Of a stretch of DNA of 64,000 bases, positions 51,426 to 60,271 are shown in pieces. The translations under genes were made by a program, and so were the position numbers. The notes under the pieces are model-generated. The model searched no databases, was not told the origin of the DNA, and saw only the letters and a list, made by a program, of their open reading frames with translations. Position 1 is the first letter of the stretch. Every line of letters begins with the position of its first letter. The stretch comes from Actinomadura mexicana. GTDB taxonomy: Bacteria; Actinomycetota; Actinomycetes; Streptosporangiales; Streptosporangiaceae. The stretch covers positions 62,001 through 126,000 of the forward strand of contig NZ_FZNP01000003.1 in assembly GCF_900188105.1 (NCBI RefSeq), in the 5' to 3' direction.

Positions 51426-51550
51426 CGGCGTGGTCGTGGGTGCGGCTCGCGGCTGTGTGAGGTAACTGTCCCGTTCGCGCCAGATACTTTCCAACGCCCG
51501 CTTCGTTCTGATCGAAGTGTCGCCGTTCGCCGAGGCCGCCGGGAGATGAG

Positions 51551-52423
51551 TTGGGTGGAAAGCTGACACTGCCGGTCCCCGAGACGCTCTACGGCACCTA
51601 CGCCGTGGCGCTCGCCGAGCCGATCCGCGACCCGGCGGCCCTCGCCCGCGAGGAGCTGCTGCGGCGCATCTCGCCACCGCTCCGCGACCTCGTCCTCGGG
51701 ATGCTCGGCAGCCCCATGCTCACCCTCGACCAGCGCCCGGCGGAGGGCTTCCCGCCGCTGCCCGCCGACCTGCTCGCCGTGTACGGCGGCTCCCCGTCCG
51801 ACGTGGACGCGGTCGCCGCCGCGGCGCACGTCCTGGCCGTCCGCGCCGCGTACCGGCCGGGACGGCCGCCCGCCCACGAGTGGGCGGCACGCGCCGTCGC
51901 GGGCGCCGTCGGAGCGGCCGCGTCCGCCCCGGTGATCGACGTCTTCACCCCGCAGATCCTCACGCACGACCGGCTCTTCCGCTCCCTGCCGGGCCCGGGC
52001 GGCGCCGTCCGGCTCACGGACTGGATGCTCCTGCCGCACACCACCGGCAGGGACGGCTCCTACATCACCACCAGGGGACTCGCCAGGTTCGGACTCCCCG
52101 AACTTCAGACCGAGCACGTCCCGCCGGGCCTTGTCGAGCCCTGGGGACGCCTGCTGAACGGTCTCGCCCACCACGTCCTGGACCTCTGGCAGGACGAGCT
52201 GCCCGCCGGCGAGCAGCCTCTCTTCGTCGAGATCCCCGACGTGGTCTCCGTCGGCCTCCAGGACATCGCCGCCGCTCAGGGCGCCGACGAGCCGATGCGG
52301 CGCGAGGTGCCCGTGCGGCTGCGCCACGACCCGGCCCCGGACCCGGTGCTCACCGTGCTGCCCGCCGAGGACGGCCCGGACCGCCTCCGCTCCCTGTGCA
52401 CCGCGCTCTTCGGGTCCCGATGA
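51551..52423 (+). CDS. Hypothetical protein following the phosphatase gene
   Basis: A 290-residue soluble protein I do not recognise. It opens KLTLPVPETLYGTYAVALAEP and contains LDQRPAEGFPPLPADLLAVYGG, HVLAVRAAYRPGRPPAHEWAA and a centre with VIDVFTPQILTHDRLF. It has no signal peptide, clear membrane span or catalytic motif. The start is TTG with GGGAG five bases upstream. It lies 125 bases after the large phosphatase gene on the same strand and 39 bases before the next gene, so it could be part of that unit. Confidence 0.6.
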   Translation: MGGKLTLPVPETLYGTYAVALAEPIRDPAALAREELLRRISPPLRDLVLGMLGSPMLTLDQRPAEGFPPLPADLLAVYGGSPSDVDAVAAAAHVLAVRAAYRPGRPPAHEWAARAVAGAVGAAASAPVIDVFTPQILTHDRLFRSLPGPGGAVRLTDWMLLPHTTGRDGSYITTRGLARFGLPELQTEHVPPGLVEPWGRLLNGLAHHVLDLWQDELPAGEQPLFVEIPDVVSVGLQDIAAAQGADEPMRREVPVRLRHDPAPDPVLTVLPAEDGPDRLRSLCTALFGSR

Positions 52424-52462
52424 GCTTGCCTATGACCTCGATCTCAGCGCAGGATCGACATC

Positions 52463-53722
52463 GTGAGATTCGGCCCGCGCGACCGTCGCACCCCGCAGCC
52501 CGAAGACCCCGGACCCGAGGAGGCCGGACCCGAGACCACCCCCCGCCCAGGCCCCTACCCCGAAGACGTCCACGTGGCGGGCAAGGGCACCGCCCCGGAA
52601 CCGGCGTCGGAACCGGCCTCGGCGTCGGAGGAGCCGCCGTCCGACTGGGTCCCCGTCCAGCCCCCTCCGGTGCCCGGGAACGAGCCCTGGACCCCCCACG
52701 CACCGGTACCGCCCCCGGCCCCGCCCGTCGAGACACCGGCGTCCGAGGAGGAGCCGCTGTGGGCACCGCGCGAGACGCCTTCCGGGTTCGGCGCGGGCGA
52801 AGCGTCGCCGGGCGAGTCCTGGACGCCCATGGAGGCCGGCCCCGCACCCACGGGGCGGCACGCGCGAAGTGACGACGAGCCGTTCCTGCCGGGGAAGGGG
52901 CTGGCCGCCGAGCCGCCTTCGGTGACCGCGCCGGACATCCCCGTGCAGCAGTGGGCGCCCCCGCCGCGGCCCGGCCCCATGGCCGACCCCGAGCGGCGCA
53001 GGGCGATGGCGGACGCGTTCGTGGCGGAGTTCGTGGGCAGCACCACGTGGCGGGCGACGCTGGCCGTGCTGGAGAGCGCCTTCCCCGGCCTCGGCATGGC
53101 CTCGACGCTGTCCCGCCGGACCGACGAGCTGTGGCAGACCATGGACGCCCTGGACCGGACGTCCGCGGCCAAGCTCGGAGTGCCGGCGTGGCTGGACGAC
53201 GCGGGAATCGTGCTCGACCTCAGCGCCCGCCTCGGCGTGCGCCCGGTGCGGGCGCCGGGGCACGGGCTGTCGCGCCCGCCCCGCGCGTCCCGGCCGTACG
53301 CGGGGGCGTTCGTCATCGACACGCTCGACCCGCTGCGCTACCACCGTGCCGTCGGCGGGCCGCGGGCGCCGCGCGACCTGCCGGGGGAGGGGACGCTGCA
53401 GGCCCCGTCCGCGTCCGAGGACGACGACAGCGGCGTCGTGATCGTCGCGAACCTGACGTCGGCGGGCGTGCGCGTGCTGGACTCGGTGGCGCTCTGGCGC
53501 TACGCGGGCCGGGTGGTCACCGGCACGGTGCGCGAGGCGGGCCGTCCGGAGACGCGCGTCCGGGCTCGGCGTGCGCTGCGGGCCCTGCGGCGCGTGGTGG
53601 TCGTCGACCCGGACCTCGGGCTCGGCCTGTGCCTCCAGATCGACGCGGCGCGGGTGCCCCGGTGCCTGCTGGCGTTCAGGGTCGACCGGACCGACGGAGC
53701 GCCCCGGTTCGTCCGCCCCTGA
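52463..53722 (+). CDS. Hypothetical protein with disordered Pro/Glu-rich N terminus
   Basis: A 419-residue protein. Residues 1-175 are almost only Pro, Glu, Ala and Ser and should be disordered. The rest is a folded domain of unknown family with PERRRAMADAFVAEFVGSTT, LPRTSAAK-like helices, an AWLDDAGIVLDLSARLG segment and VVVVDPDLGLGLCLQIDAAR. The GTG start follows AGGA by nine bases. Its stop codon abuts the stop of the convergent coiled-coil protein gene with no base between. No function can be assigned. Confidence 0.6.
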   Translation: MRFGPRDRRTPQPEDPGPEEAGPETTPRPGPYPEDVHVAGKGTAPEPASEPASASEEPPSDWVPVQPPPVPGNEPWTPHAPVPPPAPPVETPASEEEPLWAPRETPSGFGAGEASPGESWTPMEAGPAPTGRHARSDDEPFLPGKGLAAEPPSVTAPDIPVQQWAPPPRPGPMADPERRRAMADAFVAEFVGSTTWRATLAVLESAFPGLGMASTLSRRTDELWQTMDALDRTSAAKLGVPAWLDDAGIVLDLSARLGVRPVRAPGHGLSRPPRASRPYAGAFVIDTLDPLRYHRAVGGPRAPRDLPGEGTLQAPSASEDDDSGVVIVANLTSAGVRVLDSVALWRYAGRVVTGTVREAGRPETRVRARRALRALRRVVVVDPDLGLGLCLQIDAARVPRCLLAFRVDRTDGAPRFVRP

Positions 53723-54604
53723 TCAATCCTCGGAACGCAGCCAGGTGAGGTCGCGTTGCCGGTCGGCGGGCAGCTCGCGGATGTGCTCGACGAGCCGCCA
53801 CGGCTCGGTCGGCGGCGCGCTCTCGTCCGGCAGCACGCCGCACAGCACCGCGCTCTGCGTGCTGACCGCGACGAACGGCCCGAACCGCGCGACGCCGCCG
53901 CCCCGCAGCGACGCCAGCTCGGTGAGCAGCACGGTCACCGCGGCCGCGTCCTTCGGGTCGTAGAGGCCGCGCACGTAGGAGAACAGGTCTTCGGCGAGGA
54001 CGTCGGGGCGCCGCCCGGACATCTGGTAGACGGTTCCCCGGTAGGTGCCGGTGGCCTGCTCCGACCGCTGGTCGCGCAGGCGGACGCGCAGCCCGCACTC
54101 GGCGGCGCACTGCTCGTAGGCCTCCGCGAGCAGCGCCTCGCTCTCCCCCTCCTCGCTCAGCAGCGCCCCGGTGACCACGCCCTCCTCCCGTTCGAGCCGG
54201 TCGAGCATCTCGCGGTGCAGCTCCTGGACGTCCTGCTCCACCGCGTCGAGCGTCCGCGCCAGCGCGTGCTGGGAGTCGCGGTCGAGGTCGATGCCCGCCA
54301 GCTCGTCCGACAGGTCGCCGAACTGCTTCTCCAGCCGCTCCACCCGCCCGGTGACGGACTCCAGCCTCTCCGTGACGTCGGACGGCGGCCCCTCGGGCTG
54401 CGGCGGCGGGATGGGGATGCCGACAGGCTCGGTCGCCTCGTCCACCACCCGCTTGAGTGCGTCGTGGTCGCGCGCGAGCTCGTTCATCTGCTTCCGCAGA
54501 TTGCGCAGCTCCGCCTGGGCTTGCGGTAGCCGCTTGTCGGACGCCAGGTAGAGCTCGCGTCCGGCGATCGCGAGGCAGAGCAGAACCAGGATCACGGTGG
54601 TCAT
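53723..54604 (-). CDS. Membrane-anchored coiled-coil protein of unknown function
   Basis: A 293-residue protein. A very short N-terminal anchor (MTTVILVLLCLAIAGRELYL) leads into about 140 residues of heptad-rich coiled coil (QAELRNLRKQMNELARDHDAL, then TERLESVTGRVERLEKQFGDL). The C-terminal 140 residues form a globular part with cysteines (YEQCAAECGLRV) and GGGVARFGPFVAVSTQSAVL. ATG with GGAG four bases upstream. Possibly a scaffold of the envelope; not assigned to a known family. Confidence 0.65.
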   Translation of the reverse strand: MTTVILVLLCLAIAGRELYLASDKRLPQAQAELRNLRKQMNELARDHDALKRVVDEATEPVGIPIPPPQPEGPPSDVTERLESVTGRVERLEKQFGDLSDELAGIDLDRDSQHALARTLDAVEQDVQELHREMLDRLEREEGVVTGALLSEEGESEALLAEAYEQCAAECGLRVRLRDQRSEQATGTYRGTVYQMSGRRPDVLAEDLFSYVRGLYDPKDAAAVTVLLTELASLRGGGVARFGPFVAVSTQSAVLCGVLPDESAPPTEPWRLVEHIRELPADRQRDLTWLRSED

Positions 54605-54734
54605 GTGACTCCTCGGGAAGCAGGCTGCGCTCACGACGATAACCACCCCCGGCCGGGTTGGCCGAGTGCGCAGCGGATCCCGTCCGAAACGCCCTTTTTT
54701 CCTTTACCCACCGTCCCTCCGGCTACCCCCGGGA

Positions 54735-56378
54735 TCAGCCGAAGAGGCCGCCCAGGAGGCCGCCGAGGATCTCGGCGGCGCCGCCCGCGATCTCGCCGGC
54801 CACGTCGCCCGCGATGTCTCCGGCGATGCCGCCGGCCGCGTCCGCGATGACGTGGCCCGCGACGTTGCCCGCGTACCCGGCGAGAGCGTTGCCGAAGGCG
54901 TCCACGGGGACGCCGGCGACGTAGCCCGCGACGTTCTGCGCGTATCCGGCCGCGTCCAGGGCGCCCATGGCCATGCCGCCCGCGACCCCCGCCGCCGCGA
55001 CCCCGCCGACCAGACCGGCCGCGGCGGCGCCGTGTCCGAGGTGGCCGTGTCCGAGGTGGCCGTGTCCGAGGTGGCGGTGCCCGTGGTGGCCGGGCGGACC
55101 GTGATGGACGGGCGCCGGCGGCGCGTGCCCGTGAGGCGGGTACGGCGCGGGCCCCGGCGGCGCGGGCGGGGGTGGCCCGCCATGGGCGGCGGGCGCATAC
55201 GGCATCGGCCCGGGCGGGGCCGGAGGCGGCGCTCCGTGCGACGGCATCCCGTGCGGCGGCGCGGGAGGCGGCGGCGCTCCATGCGGGGCCGGAGGCGGTG
55301 CCCCATGAGGCGGTGCCCCGTGTGACGGCATCCCGTGACCGGGCATCGGCGAATGCGCGGGCGGCGGGAAGCCGTGCACGGGCGCCGGGGGCATGCCGGA
55401 CGGGCCCGGCGCGTAACCCGGACTGGCCATCGGCGCGGGCTGCTGCTGCCCGGGAGCCGGCGCGGGAGGCGGGAAATGGGCGTTGCCGTGCGACCCGTAC
55501 TCAGCCGGCCCGCCATAGGCGGCCGCGGGCGGCGGCGGTGGGAACGCCGAATGGCCACCGGGCGGCGGCAGCGGCGCCTGCCCGGGAGGCGGCGGGGGAG
55601 CGCCGTGGGACGCCGGACCGGGCCGGGACGACCGGGGCAGCGCCACCGCGGCCTCCAGCCACTGGCTGATCTTGGCGTTCCAGTCGGTCTCCGCGGCCTC
55701 GGCGTGCGGCACCTTGAAGACGCCGAACGACTCGTCCTGCGGGGTGTCGCGGTCCTCGGCGCGCAGGACGAAGGCCATGGCGCGCGGGCTGGCGACGAAG
55801 CTCAGCCCGACCTTCTCGATGCGCCCCTGGTGCGACGACGGCGGGTTGAGGTGGATCTCCTGGTGGAACGGCAGCTGCTGGGACACGCCCCGCAGCTGGG
55901 ACGACTCGAACGTCACGTTCGTGATCTGGAAGCCGAGCCGGGCGATCGAGGCGAGGACCCACTGCTGGGACTCCAGCGGCTCCACCGAGATCGGGTCGAT
56001 GTCGCCCGGGTCGGGCTGCCCCGCGACGTCGATCTCGGTGCACATCCCGATGGTGAAGCCGGGAAGCTCGTGGCCGAGGACGGTCGTGAACGGCAGCTCG
56101 TACGGCAGCGGGATGGAGAACGCCAGGTCGCGCTGCCCCCCGGTGTCCAACCGGAACCCGCGGGTCAGTGCGCCCCGGTACACCTCGGGTCCCGCCGTCT
56201 CGCCGCCGTGGTGCTGCATGCGCGGCATCAGCGCCAGCGTCACCTGCCGGATCTCCGCGGGCCCGGCGCCGCCGCGCAGGTGCACCTTGCCCGCCACGAC
56301 CCCGCCGGGTTTGCAGTTCGGCTCCGCAAGGATCGTGTCGACGGACGGTCCACCGCCCGCCATCTGCCCGTAGGACAC
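54735..56378 (-). CDS. Spo0M-like (sporulation control) protein with low-complexity tail
   Basis: A 547-residue protein. The first about 235 residues form the arrestin-like SpoOM domain (ILAEPNCKPGGVVAGKVHLRG start, VEPLESQQWVLASIARLGF, LNPPSSHQGRIEKVGLSFV). In Bacillus Spo0M influences sporulation and cell-envelope events. The rest is unusual: a Pro/Gly/His/Ala-rich stretch of about 220 residues, a HLGHG repeat block, then an alanine/glycine-zipper region (AAAAGLVGGVAAAGVAGG, repeated NVAGYVAG and DIAGDVAGEIAG units) ending GGLLGGLFG, which may insert in membranes or self-assemble. GTG at 56378 has GAGGGG upstream. Confidence 0.85.
   Translation of the reverse strand: MSYGQMAGGGPSVDTILAEPNCKPGGVVAGKVHLRGGAGPAEIRQVTLALMPRMQHHGGETAGPEVYRGALTRGFRLDTGGQRDLAFSIPLPYELPFTTVLGHELPGFTIGMCTEIDVAGQPDPGDIDPISVEPLESQQWVLASIARLGFQITNVTFESSQLRGVSQQLPFHQEIHLNPPSSHQGRIEKVGLSFVASPRAMAFVLRAEDRDTPQDESFGVFKVPHAEAAETDWNAKISQWLEAAVALPRSSRPGPASHGAPPPPPGQAPLPPPGGHSAFPPPPPAAAYGGPAEYGSHGNAHFPPPAPAPGQQQPAPMASPGYAPGPSGMPPAPVHGFPPPAHSPMPGHGMPSHGAPPHGAPPPAPHGAPPPPAPPHGMPSHGAPPPAPPGPMPYAPAAHGGPPPPAPPGPAPYPPHGHAPPAPVHHGPPGHHGHRHLGHGHLGHGHLGHGAAAAGLVGGVAAAGVAGGMAMGALDAAGYAQNVAGYVAGVPVDAFGNALAGYAGNVAGHVIADAAGGIAGDIAGDVAGEIAGGAAEILGGLLGGLFG
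55031..55075. repeat. Three 15-bp tandem repeats coding HLGHG
   Basis: CGTGTCCGAGGTGGC occurs three times in a row within the Spo0M-like gene. On the coding strand it encodes HLGHG-type pentapeptides in a His/Gly-rich region. Confidence 0.85.
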
Positions 56379-56977
56379 CGGCCGTTCCCCTCTCCCACCG
56401 CGAGGCGACACGCCCCGCGCCCACCCGCGCGACCCGGACGGTGCGCACCAGAAACTTAGACTCCCTCCACCATGCCACCGGTTCACCCCGCCCGGCCCAA
56501 TCCCCCCGATATCCGACGGGTGCGTCTGCCGACTGCTCGTCCCGCGCGCGGCGTGCACCCGTCGTCCGCCGACGTGCGCCATCACCCCGACGAGATGCGC
56601 CGGACGGCTCGTTGGGCTGCCCTGAACCCCGGCCGGGCGTCTCGACGCAGAGGACGGCGCGGGACGGTGGAGAGTCGCTGCGCCGCCGCCCTGTCGCGCA
56701 TGGCGCGGTACGGGGCGCTCAGGGCGTAGGACGGCCTCGCGCGCGGGCCCTGCCTCGGACTCGCGGATACGCCTCCATGCCCCTCACGGCCACGCGATCG
56801 CCGTTCCACGTCTGTCACAGCCCACGCGATCGCCGTTCCACGTCTGGTGCGGCCTCGCGCGGTGGCCGTTCCAGATCTGTCGCGGCCTCGCGCGGTGGCC
56901 TTTCCACGCCGTCACAGCCCCGCGCGGTGGCCGTTCCACGTCTGTCGCGGCCCCGCGCGGTCGGCCAGGGGGCGGGG
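56379..56977. other. 599-base intergenic region with tandem array
   Basis: It contains the start region of the Spo0M-like gene at its left end, a noncoding-looking centre (56460-56780) and a 33-bp tandem array (56791-56966). Short frames on both strands, such as 56472-56729, have Arg/Pro-rich shadow-type composition and no good ribosome site, so I do not call them genes. Confidence 0.5.
56791..56966. repeat. Noncoding 33-bp tandem repeat array, five units
   Basis: Units start at 56791, 56823, 56856, 56889 and 56922, each 32-33 bases, with a partial sixth to 56966. Each holds a GCGCGGTGGCC or ACGCGATCGCC head, a core close to CGTTCCACGTCTG, and a tail of GTCGCGGCC or GTCACAGCC. Units differ at several positions. 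There are no unique spacers, so it is not a CRISPR array. It ends 12 bases before the stop of the M16 gene. Confidence 0.85.
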
Positions 56978-58342
56978 TCAGTTCTCCTTTGTGGTGACGG
57001 TTACGGGGGCGTAGCCGAGCTTTTCGAGGGGCTCGCGGATCTGGGCGGCGTCGCCCACGGCGATGACGGTGAGGGCTTCGGGGTCGATGTGCTTGCGGTA
57101 GGCGCGGGCCACGCCGTCGGGGGTGGAGGCGCGGACCGCGGCCAGGTAGGCGCTCGGGTAGTCGGCGCCCAGGCCGTTGGCGGACACGTCGGCCAGCTCG
57201 GCGGCCACGGCGCGGGCGGTCTCGTACTCGGCCGGGGCGCGGTCGGCCAGGGCGCGGACGGACGAGCCGTGCTCCTCGGCGTCGATGCCGCGGGACACGA
57301 TGCCGCGCAGTTCGGTGAGGGCGTCGGCGACCGCGTCGGCGGTGACCTCGGTGTGGACGGCGCCCTGGGCGATGAACAGGCCGCAGTGCCGCATGCGGAG
57401 CAGCCCGGCGCGCATGCCGTAGGTGTAGCCCTTCTCCTCGCGCAGGACGGCGTTGAGACGGGACGTGAGGCCGCCGCCCAGGACGTGCGACGCGACCATC
57501 AGGGACGGCCAGTCGTGGTGGGAGCGGTCGGGCACGCCGTGGCCGAAGCTGAGGTAGGTCTGCACGGAGCCGGGGCGGTCGACCACGACGATGCGGGCGG
57601 CGGACTCGGGCATGATCCGGTCGGCGGTCGGAAGCGGGGCGGCCGAGCCCGCCCAGCCTTCCAGGGCGGCGCTGAGAGCGCCCTCGGCGTCGGTACCGGC
57701 CAGGTCGCCCGCGACGACCGCGGTCGCCTCGGCGGGGACCACGGAACCGTAGAAGTCGCGGACGTGCGAGCCCTGCAGCGCGCCGACCGAACCGGGGGAG
57801 CCGCCCGTCGGACGGGAGGCACGGGCCTGCTCCGGGAAGAGGACGGCGCGCAGCTCGCGCATGGCGCGCGTGCCGGGGTCGGCGTCCTCCTGGGCGATCT
57901 CCTCCAGGCGCTCGCGGACGAGGCGCCGCACGTCGGCGTCGTCGAGGGCCGGGCGGCGCACCACCGAGGAGAACAGGTCCAGGGCGGCGCCGAGCCGCGT
58001 GGTCGGGACGTCCAGCGCGATGCGCAGGGCGGTCAGGTCGGCGTGCGCGTAGAGGCTGGCGCCGAGCCGCTCGAACGCGGCGGTCAGCGCGGTGCCGCCG
58101 CCGGGCTCGGTGCCCTCCAGCAGGGCGCGGGAGACCAGCGTCGCGACGCCGTCGAGGCCGGACGGCTCGCGGCCCGCTCCCGCGTGCAGCACGAGGCGGA
58201 CGGCGGCGAGCCGGCGGCCGGGCAGGTCGCAGCGCAGCGTCGCGGGGCCGGCCGGGACGCGGCCCGCGGTGCCGGCCGGGAACGCCCAGGCCGGGACGGG
58301 CCCGGGGACGGGACGGGGCTGCAGTGCAAGGCCGCTGCTCAC
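56978..58342 (-). CDS. M16 peptidase family protein, non-catalytic subunit
   Basis: A 454-residue M16-family protein. It has the two-domain M16 fold (RRLAAVRLVLHAGAGREPSG opening, LGGGLTSRLNAVLREEKGYTYG in the second half) but the zinc motif HxxEH is absent. It is therefore the likely inactive partner of the upstream HLFEH-bearing M16 protein, as in two-subunit processing peptidases. GTG at 58342 overlaps the upstream stop (GTGA). The R-x5-EEKGYTYG segment, which helps bind substrate in family partners, is kept. Confidence 0.88.
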   Translation of the reverse strand: MSSGLALQPRPVPGPVPAWAFPAGTAGRVPAGPATLRCDLPGRRLAAVRLVLHAGAGREPSGLDGVATLVSRALLEGTEPGGGTALTAAFERLGASLYAHADLTALRIALDVPTTRLGAALDLFSSVVRRPALDDADVRRLVRERLEEIAQEDADPGTRAMRELRAVLFPEQARASRPTGGSPGSVGALQGSHVRDFYGSVVPAEATAVVAGDLAGTDAEGALSAALEGWAGSAAPLPTADRIMPESAARIVVVDRPGSVQTYLSFGHGVPDRSHHDWPSLMVASHVLGGGLTSRLNAVLREEKGYTYGMRAGLLRMRHCGLFIAQGAVHTEVTADAVADALTELRGIVSRGIDAEEHGSSVRALADRAPAEYETARAVAAELADVSANGLGADYPSAYLAAVRASTPDGVARAYRKHIDPEALTVIAVGDAAQIREPLEKLGYAPVTVTTKEN

Positions 58343-59595
58343 GAGGTGCCTCCGTAGGTCAGGGCGGTGCGGGCGCCCGGGGCCAGCCAGCGGCCCGCCA
58401 TCTCCTTGATCGCGTCACCGGTGACCGCGGCGGCGCGGCCGGGGGCGGTGAAGACCCGGGCGGGGTCGCCGAACTGCGTCGCGTTCTGCGACAGCGCGTT
58501 GGCGAGCCCCGTCACCGTCTCGGTCTGCTCCAGGAAGCCGCGCTCGGCCTGGGCGGTGGCGCGGGCGGTCTCGTCGGCGTCCGGGCCGTGCGCGGCGAAC
58601 CGCCCGAGCTCCTCGTCCAGCACGGCCGCGATCTTCTCGGGCTCCGGGCCGACGGCGTCCACGATCGCCAGGGAAGGCCCGGACGCGAGCCGCGTGACCC
58701 CGGCCCACACCTCCGTGGCGATCTGGTCGCGCCGCACCATCCGGTCGTAGAGGCGGGAGCCGGAGCCGCCGCCGAGGATCTCGACCGCGAGTTCGGCGGC
58801 CTCGATGTCGTCGCCGCCGTCGGTGGGGAGCGGGAACATCGCGAAGTAGGCGGGGGAGGGGACCTCCTCGTCGAGCGTCTCGCCGCGGACGCCGGTCAGC
58901 GGCCCGAGCCCGCCGGGACGCGCGCCGGGCTGGTCCGGGCCGGGCGGCAGGCCGCCGAAGTAGCGCTCGACCGCCTCCAGGGTCTTCTCCGGGTCGACGT
59001 CGCCCACGACGGACAGCACGGCGTTGCCCGGCGCGTACCAGGTGCCGAAGAAGTCGGTGCAGTCGTCGAGGGTGGTGGCGTCCAGGTCTTCCATGGAGCC
59101 GATCGGGGTGTGCGCGTAGGGGTGGCCCTCCGGGAACATCAGCGCGCACAGGCGCTCGAAGGCCGTCCCGTAGGGCTGGTTGTCGTAGCGCTGGCGCCGC
59201 TCGTTCTTCACCACGTCGCGCTGGTTGTCGAGGTTGGCCTGGGTCAGCGCGGCGGGGAGCGTGCCCATCCGGTCGGCCTCCAGCCAGAGCGCGAGCTCCA
59301 GGTGGCTGACCGGCACCGTCTCGTAGTAGTTCGTGCGCTCGAACGACGTGCTGGCGTTGAACGCGGCGCCGGCGCTCTCCAGCAGTGCGGCGTGCTCGCC
59401 CTCGGCGACGTTCTTCGAGCCCTGGAACATCAGGTGCTCGAAGAGGTGTGCGAGGCCGGTGCGGCCGGCCCGCTCGTGCCGCGAACCCACCCCGTACCAG
59501 ATGTTCACGGCGGCCAGTGGTACGACGTGGTCTTCGCAGACCACCACGCGCAGGCCATTGCCGAGCGTGTGCTCATGCAGCGGCTGTTCTGCCAC
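58339..59595 (-). CDS. M16 zinc metallopeptidase, catalytic subunit
   Basis: A 418-residue M16 peptidase. GLAHLFEHLMFQGSKN contains HxxEH with both zinc His residues and the catalytic Glu, and the third ligand Glu should be in the VVKNERRQRYD segment. Later SGSRLYDRMVRRDQIA and the pattern of two homologous halves fit the family. It cleaves short peptides or processed precursors, in the cytoplasm as no signal peptide is visible. GTG at 59595 with GGGAG six bases upstream is chosen over the first in-frame GTG. Coupled to the inactive partner gene. Confidence 0.92.
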   Translation of the reverse strand: MAEQPLHEHTLGNGLRVVVCEDHVVPLAAVNIWYGVGSRHERAGRTGLAHLFEHLMFQGSKNVAEGEHAALLESAGAAFNASTSFERTNYYETVPVSHLELALWLEADRMGTLPAALTQANLDNQRDVVKNERRQRYDNQPYGTAFERLCALMFPEGHPYAHTPIGSMEDLDATTLDDCTDFFGTWYAPGNAVLSVVGDVDPEKTLEAVERYFGGLPPGPDQPGARPGGLGPLTGVRGETLDEEVPSPAYFAMFPLPTDGGDDIEAAELAVEILGGGSGSRLYDRMVRRDQIATEVWAGVTRLASGPSLAIVDAVGPEPEKIAAVLDEELGRFAAHGPDADETARATAQAERGFLEQTETVTGLANALSQNATQFGDPARVFTAPGRAAAVTGDAIKEMAGRWLAPGARTALTYGGTS

Positions 59596-59729
59596 GGAGC
59601 GCTCCCGTCCGTTCGATGGGCCGGACAGCACCGCGCGCGTCGGGAGGCGTCCCAGGCGGCGGGCTTGATCTCGGTCTCACCGTACCGGGTGCGCCCGGCG
59701 GGGGGAGCGCCGACGGAAACTGTGGATAA

Positions 59730-59753
59730 CTCGCACCGAGAAAAAGGTGCGAG
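59730..59753 (-). terminator. Hairpin after the STAS gene
   Basis: CTCGCACC (59730-59737) and GGTGCGAG (59746-59753) pair over 8 bp with a GAGAAAAA loop, 45 bases beyond the STAS stop on the minus strand. A T-tract does not follow, so termination strength is uncertain. Confidence 0.45.
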
Positions 59754-59798
59754 GGCGGGCGAGGGGGGGAGGCGGGGGCGGATCCGGGAGCGCGGGCG

Positions 59799-60152
59799 TC
59801 AGGACGCCGCGGACTCGTGCGCCGCGATCGCGTCCTCCAGCGACCGGTGCAGGACGAAGATCTTGGTGAGCTGGGTGACGTGGAAGACGCGCCGCACCCG
59901 GTCGTTGACGCCCATGAACGACATCGACCCGTCCCGCGCCCGCAGCCGGTGGTAGATCCCGACGAGCACGCCGAGGCCCGTGGAGTCCAAGAACGTCACC
60001 TCGCCGAGGTCGATGACCAGGTGCGCGCCGCCGTTGTCGATGATCTCGAGCAGGGCCTCGCGCAGGCGGGGGCTGGTGAAGACGTCGATCTCACCGCTGA
60101 TCTTGACGACCGTGAGGCCCTTCTCAACGCGATGCTCGACGGCGAAGTCCAC
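59799..60152 (-). CDS. STAS-domain anti-sigma factor antagonist
   Basis: A 117-residue SpoIIAA/RsbV-type protein. VVKISGEIDVFTSPRLREAL and VIDLGEVTFLDSTGLGVLVG are the STAS core, with Ser57 in DSTG as the phosphorylation site. Dephosphorylated, it should bind an RsbW-type kinase and free a sigma factor. No sigma gene adjoins it, but RsbW-like and PP2C-type genes lie nearby in this window, giving a plausible partner-switching set. GTG start with GAGGAG five bases upstream. Confidence 0.93.
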   Translation of the reverse strand: MDFAVEHRVEKGLTVVKISGEIDVFTSPRLREALLEIIDNGGAHLVIDLGEVTFLDSTGLGVLVGIYHRLRARDGSMSFMGVNDRVRRVFHVTQLTKIFVLHRSLEDAIAAHESAAS

Positions 60153-60271
60153 CGGTGCTCCTCTCCACCCCTCGACTCGTCCAACCCTGGAGGAGTTCTA
60201 GGGCCTCGTCGGGGGAACTCAATTGTTACCCCGGTCGCGCGCTGTTACGCCCGTGGATCCGGTCGCGTCCG

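Noticed and set aside
56472..56729. Possible 85-residue protein in the Spo0M/M16 intergenic region
   Set aside because: Arg/Pro-rich composition typical of noncoding high-GC frames, no ribosome site and no domain.
56791..56966. Tandem array as a CRISPR locus
   Set aside because: Units are adjacent with no unique spacers and no cas genes are near.
59721..59729. TTATCCACA on the minus strand as part of a replication origin
   Set aside because: It is one perfect DnaA-box-like sequence only. No cluster, no dnaA or dnaN and no AT-rich unwinding region occur, so it is most likely incidental.
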